From JAFAGX01 sp035622175 (GTDB lineage Bacteria; Acidobacteriota; Terriglobia; Terriglobales; Acidobacteriaceae), in assembly GCA_035622175.1 (NCBI GenBank), contig DASPVV010000143.1, positions 1-64,000 on the forward strand: a stretch of 64,000 bases of DNA, written 5' to 3'. This document shows positions 48,191-57,545 of this stretch, in pieces. Each line of letters starts with the position of its first letter. The first letter of the stretch is position 1. The notes below the pieces were generated by a model. That model ran no database searches and had not been told where the DNA came from. It saw only the letters and a list, made by a program, of their open reading frames with translations. The position numbers were made by a program, and so were the translations under genes.

Positions 48191-49321
48191 GTGAGATTTG
48201 TAGATGAATTCCGTCAACCGCAACTGATTACTAAGACGGCGGATGAGATTCGTCGACTCGCCGATCCCAAGCGGCACTATCGCCTGATGGAAGTTTGCGG
48301 CGGACACACGCACGCCATTTACCGTTTCGGACTGAAAGACATCCTTCCCGAAAATATCGAGCTCATTCACGGTCCAGGCTGTCCGGTTTGTGTGCTGCCC
48401 ATGGGCAGAATCGATGACGGTTTGTCGATGGCCGAAGACCGGGGAGTGATCTTTACGGCCTTTGGCGATATGATGCGGGTTCCCGGAACCCAGGGCAGTC
48501 CGCTCGAGCATAAAGCTCGGGGGATGGACGTTCGCATTGTGTATTCTCCAACGGATGCCCTCCAGCTCGCCCGCAAGAATCCCGACAAGCATGTGATGTT
48601 CTTCGCCATCGGTTTCGAGACGACTGCCCCGTCTACCGCCCTGACCTTAATGCGCGCGAAGGCAGAGGGCATAGGTAATTTCTCCGTGTTTTCCAATCAC
48701 GTGACGATTATCCCCGCGATCCGGGCCATCCTGGATTCTCCCGACATGCGGCTCGACGCCTTCATCGGTCCGGGACATGTCTCGACCGTGATTGGGTGCC
48801 GCCCCTACGAATGGATTGCCCAAGAGCAGCGCAAACCCATCGCAGTCTCCGGGTTCGAACCGCTCGATATGCTGCAATCGATTGTCATGCTCTTGCGCCA
48901 ATTGAACCGAGGAGAGGCAAGAGTCGAGAACCAGTACAAGCGCGTGGTGCCCTGGGAGGGCAATCGCGCTGCACTCAAGGTGATGGCCGAGGTCTTCCAG
49001 TTGCGTCCCTACTTTGAATGGCGCGGCATGGGCTTCATCTCGCAGTCGGCTTTACGCATCCGCGATAGCTACGCGCAGTGGGACTCGGAACGGCGCTTCC
49101 CCATCCCCGGCGTCCGGGTCACCGATCCCAAGGCGGCGCAGTGCGGGGAAGTGCTCAAAGGCGTGCTCAAGCCGCACCACTGCAAACTTTTTGGACGTGA
49201 GTGTACACCGGAGCATCCCATCGGCGCTCTCATGGTTTCATCGGAAGGATCATGCGCAGCTTACTTCAATTACGAACACCGCAAGACAGCAATGGTGAAT
49301 ATCCTGAGGCCGAGCGCCTGA
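48191..49321 (+). CDS. hypD: Hydrogenase maturation protein HypD
   Basis: An iron-sulfur protein that with HypC assembles Fe(CN)2CO. Family blocks: MEVCGGHTHAIYRFGLKD, HGPGCPVCVLPMGRID, FFAIGFETTAPSTALT, SNHVTIIPAIRAI, ISGFEPL-type (AVSGFEPLDMLQSI) and the C-terminal cluster region with CGEVLKGVLKPHHC, FGRECTPEHPIGALMVSSEGSC. The GTG at 48191 follows GGAG and begins MRFVDEFR. It has 376 residues. Its 3' end overlaps hypE by 70 bp. Confidence 0.95.
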   Translation: MRFVDEFRQPQLITKTADEIRRLADPKRHYRLMEVCGGHTHAIYRFGLKDILPENIELIHGPGCPVCVLPMGRIDDGLSMAEDRGVIFTAFGDMMRVPGTQGSPLEHKARGMDVRIVYSPTDALQLARKNPDKHVMFFAIGFETTAPSTALTLMRAKAEGIGNFSVFSNHVTIIPAIRAILDSPDMRLDAFIGPGHVSTVIGCRPYEWIAQEQRKPIAVSGFEPLDMLQSIVMLLRQLNRGEARVENQYKRVVPWEGNRAALKVMAEVFQLRPYFEWRGMGFISQSALRIRDSYAQWDSERRFPIPGVRVTDPKAAQCGEVLKGVLKPHHCKLFGRECTPEHPIGALMVSSEGSCAAYFNYEHRKTAMVNILRPSA

Positions 49322-50373
49322 GCACCGAGACCGTCAACCAGCCGCTCCCGCCGGTCGGCTTTCGCGAACCCCAGATCGAAATGGCTCACGGAGCCGGCGG
49401 CAAGGCCAGTCGCAGACTGGTGGAGGGTCTTTTTGCCCCGCTCCTGTTCCCCACCGCGTCGGAACCTCTGGGAGATGCTGCCCATCTCGAAGTGAATGGA
49501 GCCCGGATCGCGGTTAGCACGGATAGCTTCGTGGTGAAGCCCCTGAGCTTTCCCGGCGGTTCCATCGGGGAACTGGCTGTAAACGGTACGGTGAACGATC
49601 TGGCGGTTTCTGGAGCGAAAGCCGAAGCGCTGGTTTGCACCTATGTTCTGGAGGCGGGGCTGTCCACGTCGGTTCTCGAGGCGGAGGTTCGGGCGATGGC
49701 CGGGGCTGCGCGCAAGGCGGGAGTTAGGATCGTAGGGGGAGACACCAAAGTGGTCGAGCACGGCAAAGCGGACGGGATGTACATCACGACCACGGGCTTC
49801 GGAAGCCCGCTTCGGGGAGTCAAGGTGGACCCCAGATCGGTTCGCCCCGGCGACAAAGTTCTGCTTTCCGGTCCGATCGGCAATCACGGCATTACCATCC
49901 TGCTGGCCCGCGGCGAGCTCGACCTCGAAGCGAACTTAGGTTCCGACACCAGATCTGTCTTGCCTTTGGTCGAAGCCCTCGCGCAACACGCAGGTCCGGG
50001 AGTTCGCTGGATGCGCGATCCTACCCGTGGCGGGGTGGCTACCTCCTTGAACGAACTGGCGCGTGATTGTGGGCTGGGGATCGTGCTCTTTGAGGATCAG
50101 GTGCCGGTGTGTGACCTGGTCCGGGGGGCATGCGAGTTGCTCGGCCTGGATCCGCTGCACATCGCCAACGAAGGCCAGTTTCTCGCGGTGGTAGCCCCGG
50201 AATACGCAGAGGCTGGGCTGAACGCACTGAGACTGGCGGCGGGCGGCGAAGTAGCGCAGATGATCGGCGAAGTGCGGCCGCAACCGGCGGGCGCGGTGCT
50301 CGAGGCCACGCCTTACGGTGGCAGCAGGATTGTCGACATGCTGGTGGGCGATCCTTTGCCGCGGATCTGTTAG
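49252..50373 (+). CDS. hypE: Hydrogenase maturation protein HypE
   Basis: HypE dehydrates a carbamoyl group on its C-terminal Cys to thiocyanate, the source of the CN ligands. Visible are MAHGAGGKASRRLVEGLF, DSFVVKPLSFPGGSIGELAVNGTVNDLAVSGAK, VGGDTKVVEHGKADG, DPTRGGVATSLNELA and the C-terminal PRIC with the acceptor Cys as last residue. The ATG at 49252 follows GGAAGG and starts inside hypD, giving about 40 extra residues before the family region; ATG 49381 is the alternative. Length with the first is 373. Confidence 0.93.
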   Translation: MRSLLQLRTPQDSNGEYPEAERLSTETVNQPLPPVGFREPQIEMAHGAGGKASRRLVEGLFAPLLFPTASEPLGDAAHLEVNGARIAVSTDSFVVKPLSFPGGSIGELAVNGTVNDLAVSGAKAEALVCTYVLEAGLSTSVLEAEVRAMAGAARKAGVRIVGGDTKVVEHGKADGMYITTTGFGSPLRGVKVDPRSVRPGDKVLLSGPIGNHGITILLARGELDLEANLGSDTRSVLPLVEALAQHAGPGVRWMRDPTRGGVATSLNELARDCGLGIVLFEDQVPVCDLVRGACELLGLDPLHIANEGQFLAVVAPEYAEAGLNALRLAAGGEVAQMIGEVRPQPAGAVLEATPYGGSRIVDMLVGDPLPRIC

Positions 50374-50381
50374 GTGACATC

Positions 50382-51566
50382 ATGGCAACGGCATACCATC
50401 TTGCAACTCAAATCGAAGAACGCCTGCTCGCACGAAATCAGTTAATCGAGAACTTCTTCGCCCGAGAAGCGCCGCGCCTGGCGCTGGCCTCCCGCGATAT
50501 GTCCGAACGCTTTCTCCGCGGGGGACGCCTGCTCGCCTTCGGACGGGGACCGTACGCTACGGATGCGCAGCACGTCTCGGTGGAGTTTGTTCACCCCGTC
50601 ATTGTAGGAAAACGTGCCCTCCCCGCTCTGGACTTGTCTGCGCTCTTTCGGCCGTGGCTCCAGGCGATTCTTCACCCCCAAGACATTGTCATCGGATTCG
50701 GCCCTCCGCAAGGAGACCACGAAGTGTGGGCCACGCTGCTCGAGGCGCAAGCGCACGATGCCATGACCTTTGCCCTGCCCGGCTCGGACGGCTCTTATGC
50801 CGTCGAGCCGCCCACGCATGACCCTTTCATCCACCAGGAGGTCCTTGAGATCCTCTATCACACGCTGTGGGAGACTGTGCATGTTTTCTTCGAACACCGC
50901 GAGCTCGGTTACGACGTCGGCGAATCCGCTTTTCTCTACCCTTTCCTGGGGCAAGAGAAGCAGCCAACTGGGGACTTAGTAGCGGAGGTGGCAGCTTCCA
51001 TCCGGATGAAAGTCCAGGACGATGCCAAGCTGCGGGCACGAATCGCGCGGGAACAGGCGGACGAGATCAGCACCACGGCGCTTGCCATTCGCAGCCGCCT
51101 TCTTCGGGGCGGTAAGCTCATCCTGTTCGGAAACGGGGGATCGGCTACGGATGCCAACGATTGGGCGATCGATTGTGTGCTCCCGCCCTCGGGTTACCGG
51201 CCCATTCCTGCGGTCTCGCTTGCGCTCGAGCCTGCCAACATCACCGCCCTGGCCAATGACATTGGGACGGAAGTCATCTTCCTCCGCCAACTGATTGCGC
51301 AGGCCCGCCCGCAAGACGTGGCCATCGGAATCTCCACCAGCGGCGGATCCCGCAACATCATCGCCGCACTCGAAGAAGCGCGCAAGCGGGAGCTGTTGAC
51401 CGTCGCGCTTCTCGGCTATGACGGTGGCGAGATTCTGCGGCAAGGCTTGGCCGAGCACTGCACGGTGGTCCATTCGGATTACATACCGCGTATCCAGGAA
51501 GTGCAAGCATCGATCTACCACATCATTCGCGAGACGTTGGAGGTGCTGGACCGTGGCCAGGCTTGA
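50382..51566 (+). CDS. Tandem SIS-domain protein of the hydrogenase cluster
   Basis: A 394-residue soluble protein with two sugar-isomerase (SIS) domains like phosphoheptose isomerase GmhA. The first (about 30-180) has LLAFGRGPYATDAQHVSVEFVHP, close to the GmhA loop GNGGSAADAQH, but its second half is altered (GFGPPQGDHEVW). The second (about 215-390) has ILFGNGGSATDANDWAID and the phosphate loop IGISTSGGSRNII. It starts 8 bp after hypE and overlaps the next gene by 14 bp. SIS proteins bind phosphosugars; why one sits between hypE and hypF is not known to me. Confidence 0.85.
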   Translation: MATAYHLATQIEERLLARNQLIENFFAREAPRLALASRDMSERFLRGGRLLAFGRGPYATDAQHVSVEFVHPVIVGKRALPALDLSALFRPWLQAILHPQDIVIGFGPPQGDHEVWATLLEAQAHDAMTFALPGSDGSYAVEPPTHDPFIHQEVLEILYHTLWETVHVFFEHRELGYDVGESAFLYPFLGQEKQPTGDLVAEVAASIRMKVQDDAKLRARIAREQADEISTTALAIRSRLLRGGKLILFGNGGSATDANDWAIDCVLPPSGYRPIPAVSLALEPANITALANDIGTEVIFLRQLIAQARPQDVAIGISTSGGSRNIIAALEEARKRELLTVALLGYDGGEILRQGLAEHCTVVHSDYIPRIQEVQASIYHIIRETLEVLDRGQA

Positions 51567-51789
51567 ACTCTTCGGCACTGCGCGCTGCCCGCATACCCAG
51601 GAGATGCGAGATTGGCTCGAGGGGCGGCGGTGTACCTTTGTGGAATACGACGTGGAGCGAGACCCAGAAGCTCGCCGCCGCATGCGCGAACTGGCGAATG
51701 GCCAACGTAGCGTACCTTTGTTGGTCGAGGATGGCAAAGTACTTCAAGTGGGCTGGCAAGGTCGCAGCTGCATTGTGGATGTGGATTGA
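51553..51789 (+). CDS. Thioredoxin-fold protein of the Uxx-star type
   Basis: A 78-residue glutaredoxin-like protein: RLELFGTARCPHTQEMRDWL with the redox Cys in CPHT, then FVEYDVERDPEARRRM, SVPLLVEDG and a conserved C-terminal GWQGRSC. This matches the Uxx-star family as I remember it, in which some members carry selenocysteine at the Cys position; here it is an ordinary Cys (TGC). The GTG at 51553 lies within the end of the SIS gene, and hypF follows 3 bp after the stop, so it is deep in the maturation operon. Confidence 0.8.
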   Translation: MARLELFGTARCPHTQEMRDWLEGRRCTFVEYDVERDPEARRRMRELANGQRSVPLLVEDGKVLQVGWQGRSCIVDVD

Positions 51790-51792
51790 AAC

Positions 51793-54075
51793 ATGGTCAG
51801 CGCCTGCTCCATCCGAGTTCGCGGCGTCGTGCAAGGGGTAGGCTTTCGTCCCTTCGTCTATCGACTCGCCCGCGCCAACACCCTCGGGGGGTGGGTGCTG
51901 AACGACGAGGAGGGAGTGGAGATCTACCTGGAAGGCTCCGAGCCAGCCGTCGAGGCTTTTGTTCGAGATTTGAGAACGCAGCCTCCTCCTGCCGCCAACA
52001 TCGCGGAGATGGAAGTCAGGGCGGCGACGCCGATGGGTATCCACGAGTTCACGATCCGCCCAAGCCAGCGGCGGAAAGGCCCGACGGTTCGGGTCTCGCC
52101 CGATCTTCCGGTGTGCGGGGAATGTCTCAAAGAACTCTTTGATCCCGGCAACCGGCGGTACGAATATCCCTACATCAACTGCACGAATTGCGGGCCACGT
52201 TACACGCTGCTACGGGTTTTGCCCTACGACAGACCTAACACCACGATGAAGGATTGGCCGCTCGATGATTACTGCCGGGCAGAATACGTGAACCCCGCGA
52301 ATCGGCGCTTCCATGCCCAGCCGGTCGCCTGTCCTGCGTGTGGACCGAATTACTTCCTGCAGGCGAACGATCGAGGAGTGAGCGACGGAAAACAGAGCAT
52401 TCGGCAAGCGGTCGAGCTTCTCCAGCAAGGCAAGATTCTTGCGGTGAAGGGGTTGGGGGGATATCACCTGGCCTGCGATGCTTTGAACAGCGCGGCAGTG
52501 GGGGCATTGCGGGAACGTAAATACCGCAAGGAAAAACCGTTCGCGCTTATGACACGCGACCTCGAGGTCGCACGAAGCGTGGTAGAACTTTCTGCCGATG
52601 CCGAGGCTCTGCTGACTTCGAATGCGCGCCCCATCGTCCTCGCGCCAGCCCGAGCGAAGATCGGCGGTGTTGCCCCCGAACACGATGAACTGGGTGTGAT
52701 GCTTCCTTACGCGCCCTTGCATCACCTGCTGTTCGCCGCGGGCGCACCGCAAGTTCTGGTGATGACCAGCGCCAATCGCTCGAGCGAGCCCATCGCCTAT
52801 GAGGAGGAAGACGCCTTCGCTCGTCTTTCTGGAATCGCCGATGCATTCCTTGTGGGCGAGCGGCCGATTGCGCGCAGAGTTGACGACTCAGTCGCGCGGG
52901 CGGGAGGATTGGGACCCGTCATCCTCCGCCGGGCGCGCGGGTACGCACCGGACGCGGTGGCAACCTTGCCCGCGCGGCGGCCTATTCTGGCTCTGGGCGC
53001 CGACCTCAAGAACACCGTGACTCTGGTGGTCAACGGGCAGGCGCTGGTGAGTCAGCATATCGGCGACCTGGACCATTACCCCTGCTTCCGCGCCTTCCAG
53101 GAAACGGTGCGGGACTTAGTTTCCATCTACGAAGTGGACTGGGACGAACTGCTTATCGCGCACGATTGCCACCCGCAGTATGCCTCGACGGTTTACGCCG
53201 CGGAAATGACGGTTTCAGAAAGGGTGGCTATCCAACATCACCGTGCGCACGTAGCTTCGGTGCTGGCCGAGCGAGGAGCGTGGGATCAGCAGGCGGTGGG
53301 GGTGAGTTTCGATGGCACCGGCTATGGCGACGACGGAAGCATCTGGGGCGGCGAGATCTTTGTGGGAAGCGTGAAGCGCGGGTTTGCGCGGGCGGCTCAC
53401 CTGCGCCCCGCTTGGCTGCCAGGGGGAGATCGGGCGGCGCAATATCCAGTTCAGGCCGCCGCTGGCTTTCTTGCACAGATCGGGGATTTGCCCGAGCTGA
53501 GCGCCGGGCCCTTCCACTTTCCTGACCTGTATCGAAGCGCACGCGAAATCGTGGAGAGAGGTATACGAAGCTTTCCGACCACGTCCATGGGGCGCTTGTT
53601 TGACACTGCGGCAGCGCTGCTTGGTTTCACCCGCGAAATCACATTCGAAGGCCAGGCCGCGATGTGGCTGGAACACCTTGCGCGTGGAGCGCGAGACGTA
53701 GAGCCCTATCCTTTTCCCTTCGTTGGCAACGAACTCGATTTCGCGCCGCTGCTTCGTTGCTTGATCGCGGACCGGCTTCGTGGACGGCCGATTTCGGAGA
53801 TCGCCCGTGGAGTGCAGCGCGGCTTGGCTCAAGGGCTGGCGGATGCCGTGCTGGCGGTTTGCCGCGCCCACAGGCTGGGTACCGTGATCTTGTCGGGTGG
53901 GGTGTTTCAGAACGAGTTGCTGGTGGAGGATCTCAAGACGATCTTGCGCAACCAGCCGATCACGCTGTGGACAAATCACGCGGTTCCGCCTAACGACGGA
54001 GGGATCAGCCTGGGACAGGCGGCGTTGGCGACCTTTCTCCAGTTCAACCGAGCTGCTCCTACGGCAACACCATGA
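51793..54075 (+). CDS. hypF: Carbamoyltransferase HypF
   Basis: HypF uses carbamoyl phosphate and ATP to carbamoylate HypE. Domains in order: acylphosphatase (VRGVVQGVGFRPFVYRLA), two zinc fingers (CGECLKELFDPGNRRYEYPYINCTNCGPR and CRAEYVNPANRRFHAQPVACPACGPN), a YrdC domain (LAVKGLGGYHLACDA, MTSANRSSEPIA), and a Kae1-like domain (IQHHRAHVASVLAERG, GVSFDGTGYGDDGSIWGGE, ILSGGVFQNELL). At 760 residues it is full length. It lies between the Uxx-star protein and hypA. Confidence 0.96.
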   Translation: MVSACSIRVRGVVQGVGFRPFVYRLARANTLGGWVLNDEEGVEIYLEGSEPAVEAFVRDLRTQPPPAANIAEMEVRAATPMGIHEFTIRPSQRRKGPTVRVSPDLPVCGECLKELFDPGNRRYEYPYINCTNCGPRYTLLRVLPYDRPNTTMKDWPLDDYCRAEYVNPANRRFHAQPVACPACGPNYFLQANDRGVSDGKQSIRQAVELLQQGKILAVKGLGGYHLACDALNSAAVGALRERKYRKEKPFALMTRDLEVARSVVELSADAEALLTSNARPIVLAPARAKIGGVAPEHDELGVMLPYAPLHHLLFAAGAPQVLVMTSANRSSEPIAYEEEDAFARLSGIADAFLVGERPIARRVDDSVARAGGLGPVILRRARGYAPDAVATLPARRPILALGADLKNTVTLVVNGQALVSQHIGDLDHYPCFRAFQETVRDLVSIYEVDWDELLIAHDCHPQYASTVYAAEMTVSERVAIQHHRAHVASVLAERGAWDQQAVGVSFDGTGYGDDGSIWGGEIFVGSVKRGFARAAHLRPAWLPGGDRAAQYPVQAAAGFLAQIGDLPELSAGPFHFPDLYRSAREIVERGIRSFPTTSMGRLFDTAAALLGFTREITFEGQAAMWLEHLARGARDVEPYPFPFVGNELDFAPLLRCLIADRLRGRPISEIARGVQRGLAQGLADAVLAVCRAHRLGTVILSGGVFQNELLVEDLKTILRNQPITLWTNHAVPPNDGGISLGQAALATFLQFNRAAPTATP

Positions 54076-54090
54076 TCGGCTAAGATCACC

Positions 54091-54432
54091 ATGCATGAAC
54101 TTTCCATCGCGATGAGCATCGTAGAAGTAGCGCAGGAAGAGGCCAAACAACGCGGCGTTCAGGTCCACGCCGTGCACCTGAAGCTGGGAGCGCTGGCGGG
54201 CATCGTCAAAGAATCGCTACTGTCTTGTTATGAAATGGCCTGCGGTGACACTCCTTTGAAAGGCTCTCGCCTGATCATCGAGGATGTGCCGGTTGTGGTG
54301 TTCTGTCCCGCCTGTGAGGCCCCGCGTTCCCTCAGCTCTACGCAACTTTTCTGTTGTGCCGAATGTGGAACGCCAACGCCGCGAGTCTTACAAGGCAAGG
54401 AACTTGAGGTGGTTGCGTTGGAGGTGGAGTGA
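54091..54432 (+). CDS. hypA: Nickel-delivery protein HypA
   Basis: HypA passes nickel to the large subunit together with HypB. It starts MHELSIAMSIVEVAQEEA with the nickel-binding His2, and carries a zinc site built from CPAC and CAEC at about residues 73-95. At 113 residues it is normal. Its stop overlaps the hypB start (tgATGA). Confidence 0.95.
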   Translation: MHELSIAMSIVEVAQEEAKQRGVQVHAVHLKLGALAGIVKESLLSCYEMACGDTPLKGSRLIIEDVPVVVFCPACEAPRSLSSTQLFCCAECGTPTPRVLQGKELEVVALEVE

Positions 54433-55124
54433 TGAGCCCGGAACCGCGTTTAGTGGAGATCCGGAAGAACGTGCTCAAGCAGAATGACCTGATTGCCCGC
54501 AACTTGCGCGAGCGCTTTCGCGCGGCGGGAGTATTTGTCGTAAGTCTGGTATCGAGTCCGGGTTCAGGCAAGACCGAGTTCCTTGAAAAAACCCTGACCC
54601 TGCTTCAGCCTCGCTATCAGGTTGCGGCCCTGGTTGGAGACTTGGCCACGGAGAATGATGCGGAGCGCCTTGCCCGCAGTCGTGCGCCGGTCAAGCAAAT
54701 CACGACCGGCACGCTGTGTCACCTGGAAGCAGCGATGGTCGAGAAGGCTCTCGAAGGCTGGAAGCTGAACCGATTGGACTTCCTTTTTATTGAGAACGTG
54801 GGCAATCTGGTTTGTCCGGCCGCGTACGACCTAGGCGAGGAGCTGCGACTTGTACTTTTCTCCGTGACCGAAGGCGAGGACAAGCCGCTCAAATACCCCA
54901 CCATCTTCAATAGTGCAGACGTGGCCATCGTCACCAAGATCGATCTCGCGGCAGTGGTTGAGTTCAACTGGCAGGTGGCGCTCGGCAATGTCCAGGCGGT
55001 GCGTCCGGAGATGCCCATCTTCAAGCTTTCGGCCAGGACCAGGGAGGGTATGAAAGAATTTCTGGAATTTCTTGAGATGTGCCTGGTGCAACCCCGATCG
55101 GCCGCGCCCTCTGGTCGGTTCTAG
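54432..55124 (+). CDS. hypB: GTPase HypB
   Basis: HypB is a SIMIBI GTPase needed for nickel insertion. It shows the P-loop SSPGSGKTEFLEKTL, VGDLATENDAERL, GTLCHLEAAMV with the interface Cys-His metal site, FIENVGNLVCP and IVTKIDLAAVV. The His-rich N-terminal nickel-storage tract found in many HypB proteins is absent; the protein starts MSPEPRLVEIRKNVLKQND. It is the last gene of the hydrogenase locus and converges with the ABC transporter genes 21 bp away. Confidence 0.95.
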   Translation: MSPEPRLVEIRKNVLKQNDLIARNLRERFRAAGVFVVSLVSSPGSGKTEFLEKTLTLLQPRYQVAALVGDLATENDAERLARSRAPVKQITTGTLCHLEAAMVEKALEGWKLNRLDFLFIENVGNLVCPAAYDLGEELRLVLFSVTEGEDKPLKYPTIFNSADVAIVTKIDLAAVVEFNWQVALGNVQAVRPEMPIFKLSARTREGMKEFLEFLEMCLVQPRSAAPSGRF

Positions 55125-55145
55125 CTCTCGCGTGGCGCGGAACGA

Positions 55146-56078
55146 TTACAATCCCTTGCGTTCGAGGAAGCCGCGCACCACCTGTTTCACGTCCAAATGC
55201 TCTCCGTCGACCGCGTAATTGAGCTCTCGCATGTCCTGGTTCGAAATCTTTCCGGAAAGCGCATCGAACACTCCGCCAAGCTCAGGATGGCGTGCCACGA
55301 CATCGCGGCGGAGGATGGGCACGGCTTCGTAGGGTGGAAAATAATGCCGATCATCCTCGAGTACCGCGAGATCGAGCGCCGCGATCAGGCCATCGGTCAT
55401 GTTGCCCGCGACGAGGTCCACCTGCTTGTCTTGGAGCGCGCGATCCAGCAATCCAAGATCCATGATCCGCGGAGGTTCGGCGAAGCGCAGCCCATACGCC
55501 GCGATCCATCCGCGGTAGCCGTCAGGACGCTCCATGAATTCGTAACCGAACCCGGCGCGCCAGTGCGGGGTGTAGGTGGCAGCTTGCGAGATGGCAGCGA
55601 GGTGCAAACGACGAGCATCTTCACCGCGAACCTCAATGGCGAAGGTGTCGTCAAAGCCGAGCGTCGGACCCACACTTAGGCCGAAGCGGTAGCCATATTC
55701 AGTTTTGACCCGGTTGTAAATTTGTGCCCGGTCACCATCCGGCCTTTCTTTTAAGACTGCGGTGAGCGCAGTACCGGTATATTCGGGATAGAGATCGATG
55801 CGTCCCGCGAGAATTGCCTGGTGGCAGAGGTAGGTGCCGGCAAGATAGAAGCGACGCTCTACCGCCAGGGTGGTCTTCCTCTCGATCTGTTGCGCAAACA
55901 GCTCGCCGAGGATCAACTGCTCGGTGAAGTTCTTCGACCCGATCACAATCCGATTCGGATGGGACGGGCGGCAGCCCGTGAGTAAGGCGACGACCCACAG
56001 CAGAATTGTCCGTCGCGCGAGAGCCAGGTCGATCGGTTGCTTGCGCATGAGAATCGCCAAGAAAGCACCCCTACCCAT
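55146..56078 (-). CDS. Osmolyte (glycine betaine/choline type) ABC transporter substrate-binding lipoprotein
   Basis: A lipoprotein signal ends in LLTGC (Cys at about residue 36), followed by the OpuAC-type binding domain: IVIGSKNFTEQLILGELFAQQIE, GRIDLYPEYTGTALTAVL, LGFDDTFAIEVRG and AYGLRFAEPPRIMDLGLL. The ligand is probably betaine, choline or carnitine; this is by family. ATG 56078 follows AGGAAA; ATG 56048 is also possible. It is the last gene of the set ATPase, permease, binding protein. Confidence 0.85.
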   Translation of the reverse strand: MGRGAFLAILMRKQPIDLALARRTILLWVVALLTGCRPSHPNRIVIGSKNFTEQLILGELFAQQIERKTTLAVERRFYLAGTYLCHQAILAGRIDLYPEYTGTALTAVLKERPDGDRAQIYNRVKTEYGYRFGLSVGPTLGFDDTFAIEVRGEDARRLHLAAISQAATYTPHWRAGFGYEFMERPDGYRGWIAAYGLRFAEPPRIMDLGLLDRALQDKQVDLVAGNMTDGLIAALDLAVLEDDRHYFPPYEAVPILRRDVVARHPELGGVFDALSGKISNQDMRELNYAVDGEHLDVKQVVRGFLERKGL

Positions 56079-56112
56079 GCCAATTTCCTGCTCGAGCCGC
56101 TCAACCCGCTCC

Positions 56113-56784
56113 TTAGGAGGGTGTGGCAGAGGCAGAACCGGCGCGGCGGGCAAGCTGTGGGCTGAGCCGCTTCTCGAGCCAACCGAACCCGACATCCGCC
56201 AGCAAAGCGAGCGCCGCCGCGGGAAGGGCTCCCGCCAGGATCACCGTATTGTCCACCATGGCGAGTCCGCGGAAAATGTATTCGCCAAGTCCTCCCGCTC
56301 CCACCGCGGCGGCAATCGTTGCCAGGCCGATCGACAGCACGGTAGCCACACGAAAGCCGGCAACGATGACTCCGAGGGCCAAGGGAAGCTCCACCTGGAA
56401 GAGCAGCTGGCGGTCGGTGAGGCCCATTCCTCTTCCGGCTTCGATCACCGATGGGTCCACACTTTGAATGCCAGCATAGGTATTGCGAATCAGCGGAAGC
56501 AAGGCGTAGAGCACGAGCGCCAGAATCACCAGCCGCTCCGCGCGGGCTCCGAGCCAAGGCACGGGTAATAGGAAGCCGAACAAGGCGAGGCTGGGAATCG
56601 TCTGAATGACATTGGCGCCCCCCAAAATGGGAGGACGCAGCGAGGGCCAACGGGTCAGCAGAATCCCGAGGGGCATGCCGACGGCGGCCGCAAGCAGGGT
56701 CGAGGTTCCCACCAGCCAGATGTGCTCGAGCGTAAGCTGGATTACCTCCGCGTGATTGTGCAGGATGAATTGCCAAAGGTTCAT
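56113..56784 (-). CDS. Osmolyte ABC transporter permease
   Basis: A 223-residue membrane protein with about five or six helices (HIWLVGTSTLLAAAVGMPLGILLTRW, ALFGFLLPVPWLGA, ALVLYALLPLIRNTYAGI). The inner-membrane coupling loop is EAGRGMGLTDRQLLFQVELPLALG. This pattern fits OpuCB/OsmW permeases. Its ATG at 56784 overlaps the ATPase stop by 4 bp. Only one permease is present, implying a homodimer. Confidence 0.87.
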   Translation of the reverse strand: MNLWQFILHNHAEVIQLTLEHIWLVGTSTLLAAAVGMPLGILLTRWPSLRPPILGGANVIQTIPSLALFGFLLPVPWLGARAERLVILALVLYALLPLIRNTYAGIQSVDPSVIEAGRGMGLTDRQLLFQVELPLALGVIVAGFRVATVLSIGLATIAAAVGAGGLGEYIFRGLAMVDNTVILAGALPAAALALLADVGFGWLEKRLSPQLARRAGSASATPS

Positions 56785-57545
56785 GCTCCGCCTCTTTCCC
56801 CACTGAAATCCGGCCGAAATGCATCGCGATAGGCGACGACCACGGGTTCGCACGATCGCAGAAATTCTTCGCGGGTCGTCAGCGTAACCAGTCGTCCGGC
56901 TTCGAGAAGTGCGATCCGTGTGCCTAGAAGAAGGGCCTCATTGAGATCGTGGGTGACAAACACAACCGTTTTTCCCCGCCGCGCCTCGAGAGCCAGGAAC
57001 TCCCGCTGCAATTGGGCTCGCGTGAGCGGGTCCAGCGCGCCAAAAGGCTCATCCATCAGGAGGATCGGCGGGTCGGCGGCCAGGGCACGCGCTACCCCCA
57101 CTCGCTGCCGTTGTCCTCCGGAAAGCTCACGCGGATAGCGGTCGGCCAGCTGCGGGTCGAGTCCGACCATGTGCAGCAGCTCTTGTACCCGACGCCGAAT
57201 GCGATCCCGCGGCCAGTTCTCAATCTTCGGGACCAAACCAATGTTCTTCTCGATGGTGAAATGGGGAAACAGACCGACTTCTTGGATCACGTAGCCAATC
57301 ATGCGGCGCAGGCGAATCACGTCCCATTCGGCGAGGGCACGGCCGGCCACGCGAATTTCCCCACTCGTCGGGGTAAGCAGGTGGTTGATCAACTTCAGGG
57401 TGGTCGTCTTCCCCGAACCGCTGCGCCCGAGCAGAACCAGAGTCTCACCGTGGTGGATGGCTAGGTTCAAATCCCGGAGGATGGCTTGACCCCGATCGGC
57501 GTGGTAGGAAACGCGATGGAATTCAATGACCGCAGAGGAGTCCAT
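56781..57545 (-). CDS. Osmolyte ABC transporter ATP-binding protein
   Basis: An ATPase of about 254 residues with Walker A (LGRSGSGKTTTLKLIN), Q-loop (YVIQEVGLFPHFT), signature LSGGQRQRVGVARALA, Walker B (PILLMDEPFGALD) and the H-loop VTHDLNEALLLG. It lacks the C-terminal CBS domains of long OpuCA proteins. ATG 57545 begins the domain; the frame is open to 57608, only 22 bp from the F420:NADP oxidoreductase gene, so the transporter may share the F420 transcript. Confidence 0.88.
   Translation of the reverse strand: MDSSAVIEFHRVSYHADRGQAILRDLNLAIHHGETLVLLGRSGSGKTTTLKLINHLLTPTSGEIRVAGRALAEWDVIRLRRMIGYVIQEVGLFPHFTIEKNIGLVPKIENWPRDRIRRRVQELLHMVGLDPQLADRYPRELSGGQRQRVGVARALAADPPILLMDEPFGALDPLTRAQLQREFLALEARRGKTVVFVTHDLNEALLLGTRIALLEAGRLVTLTTREEFLRSCEPVVVAYRDAFRPDFSGERGGA

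Noticed and set aside
53215..54177. A 320-codon open frame opposite hypF
   Set aside because: It is antisense to conserved HypF motifs and has no recognisable domain.
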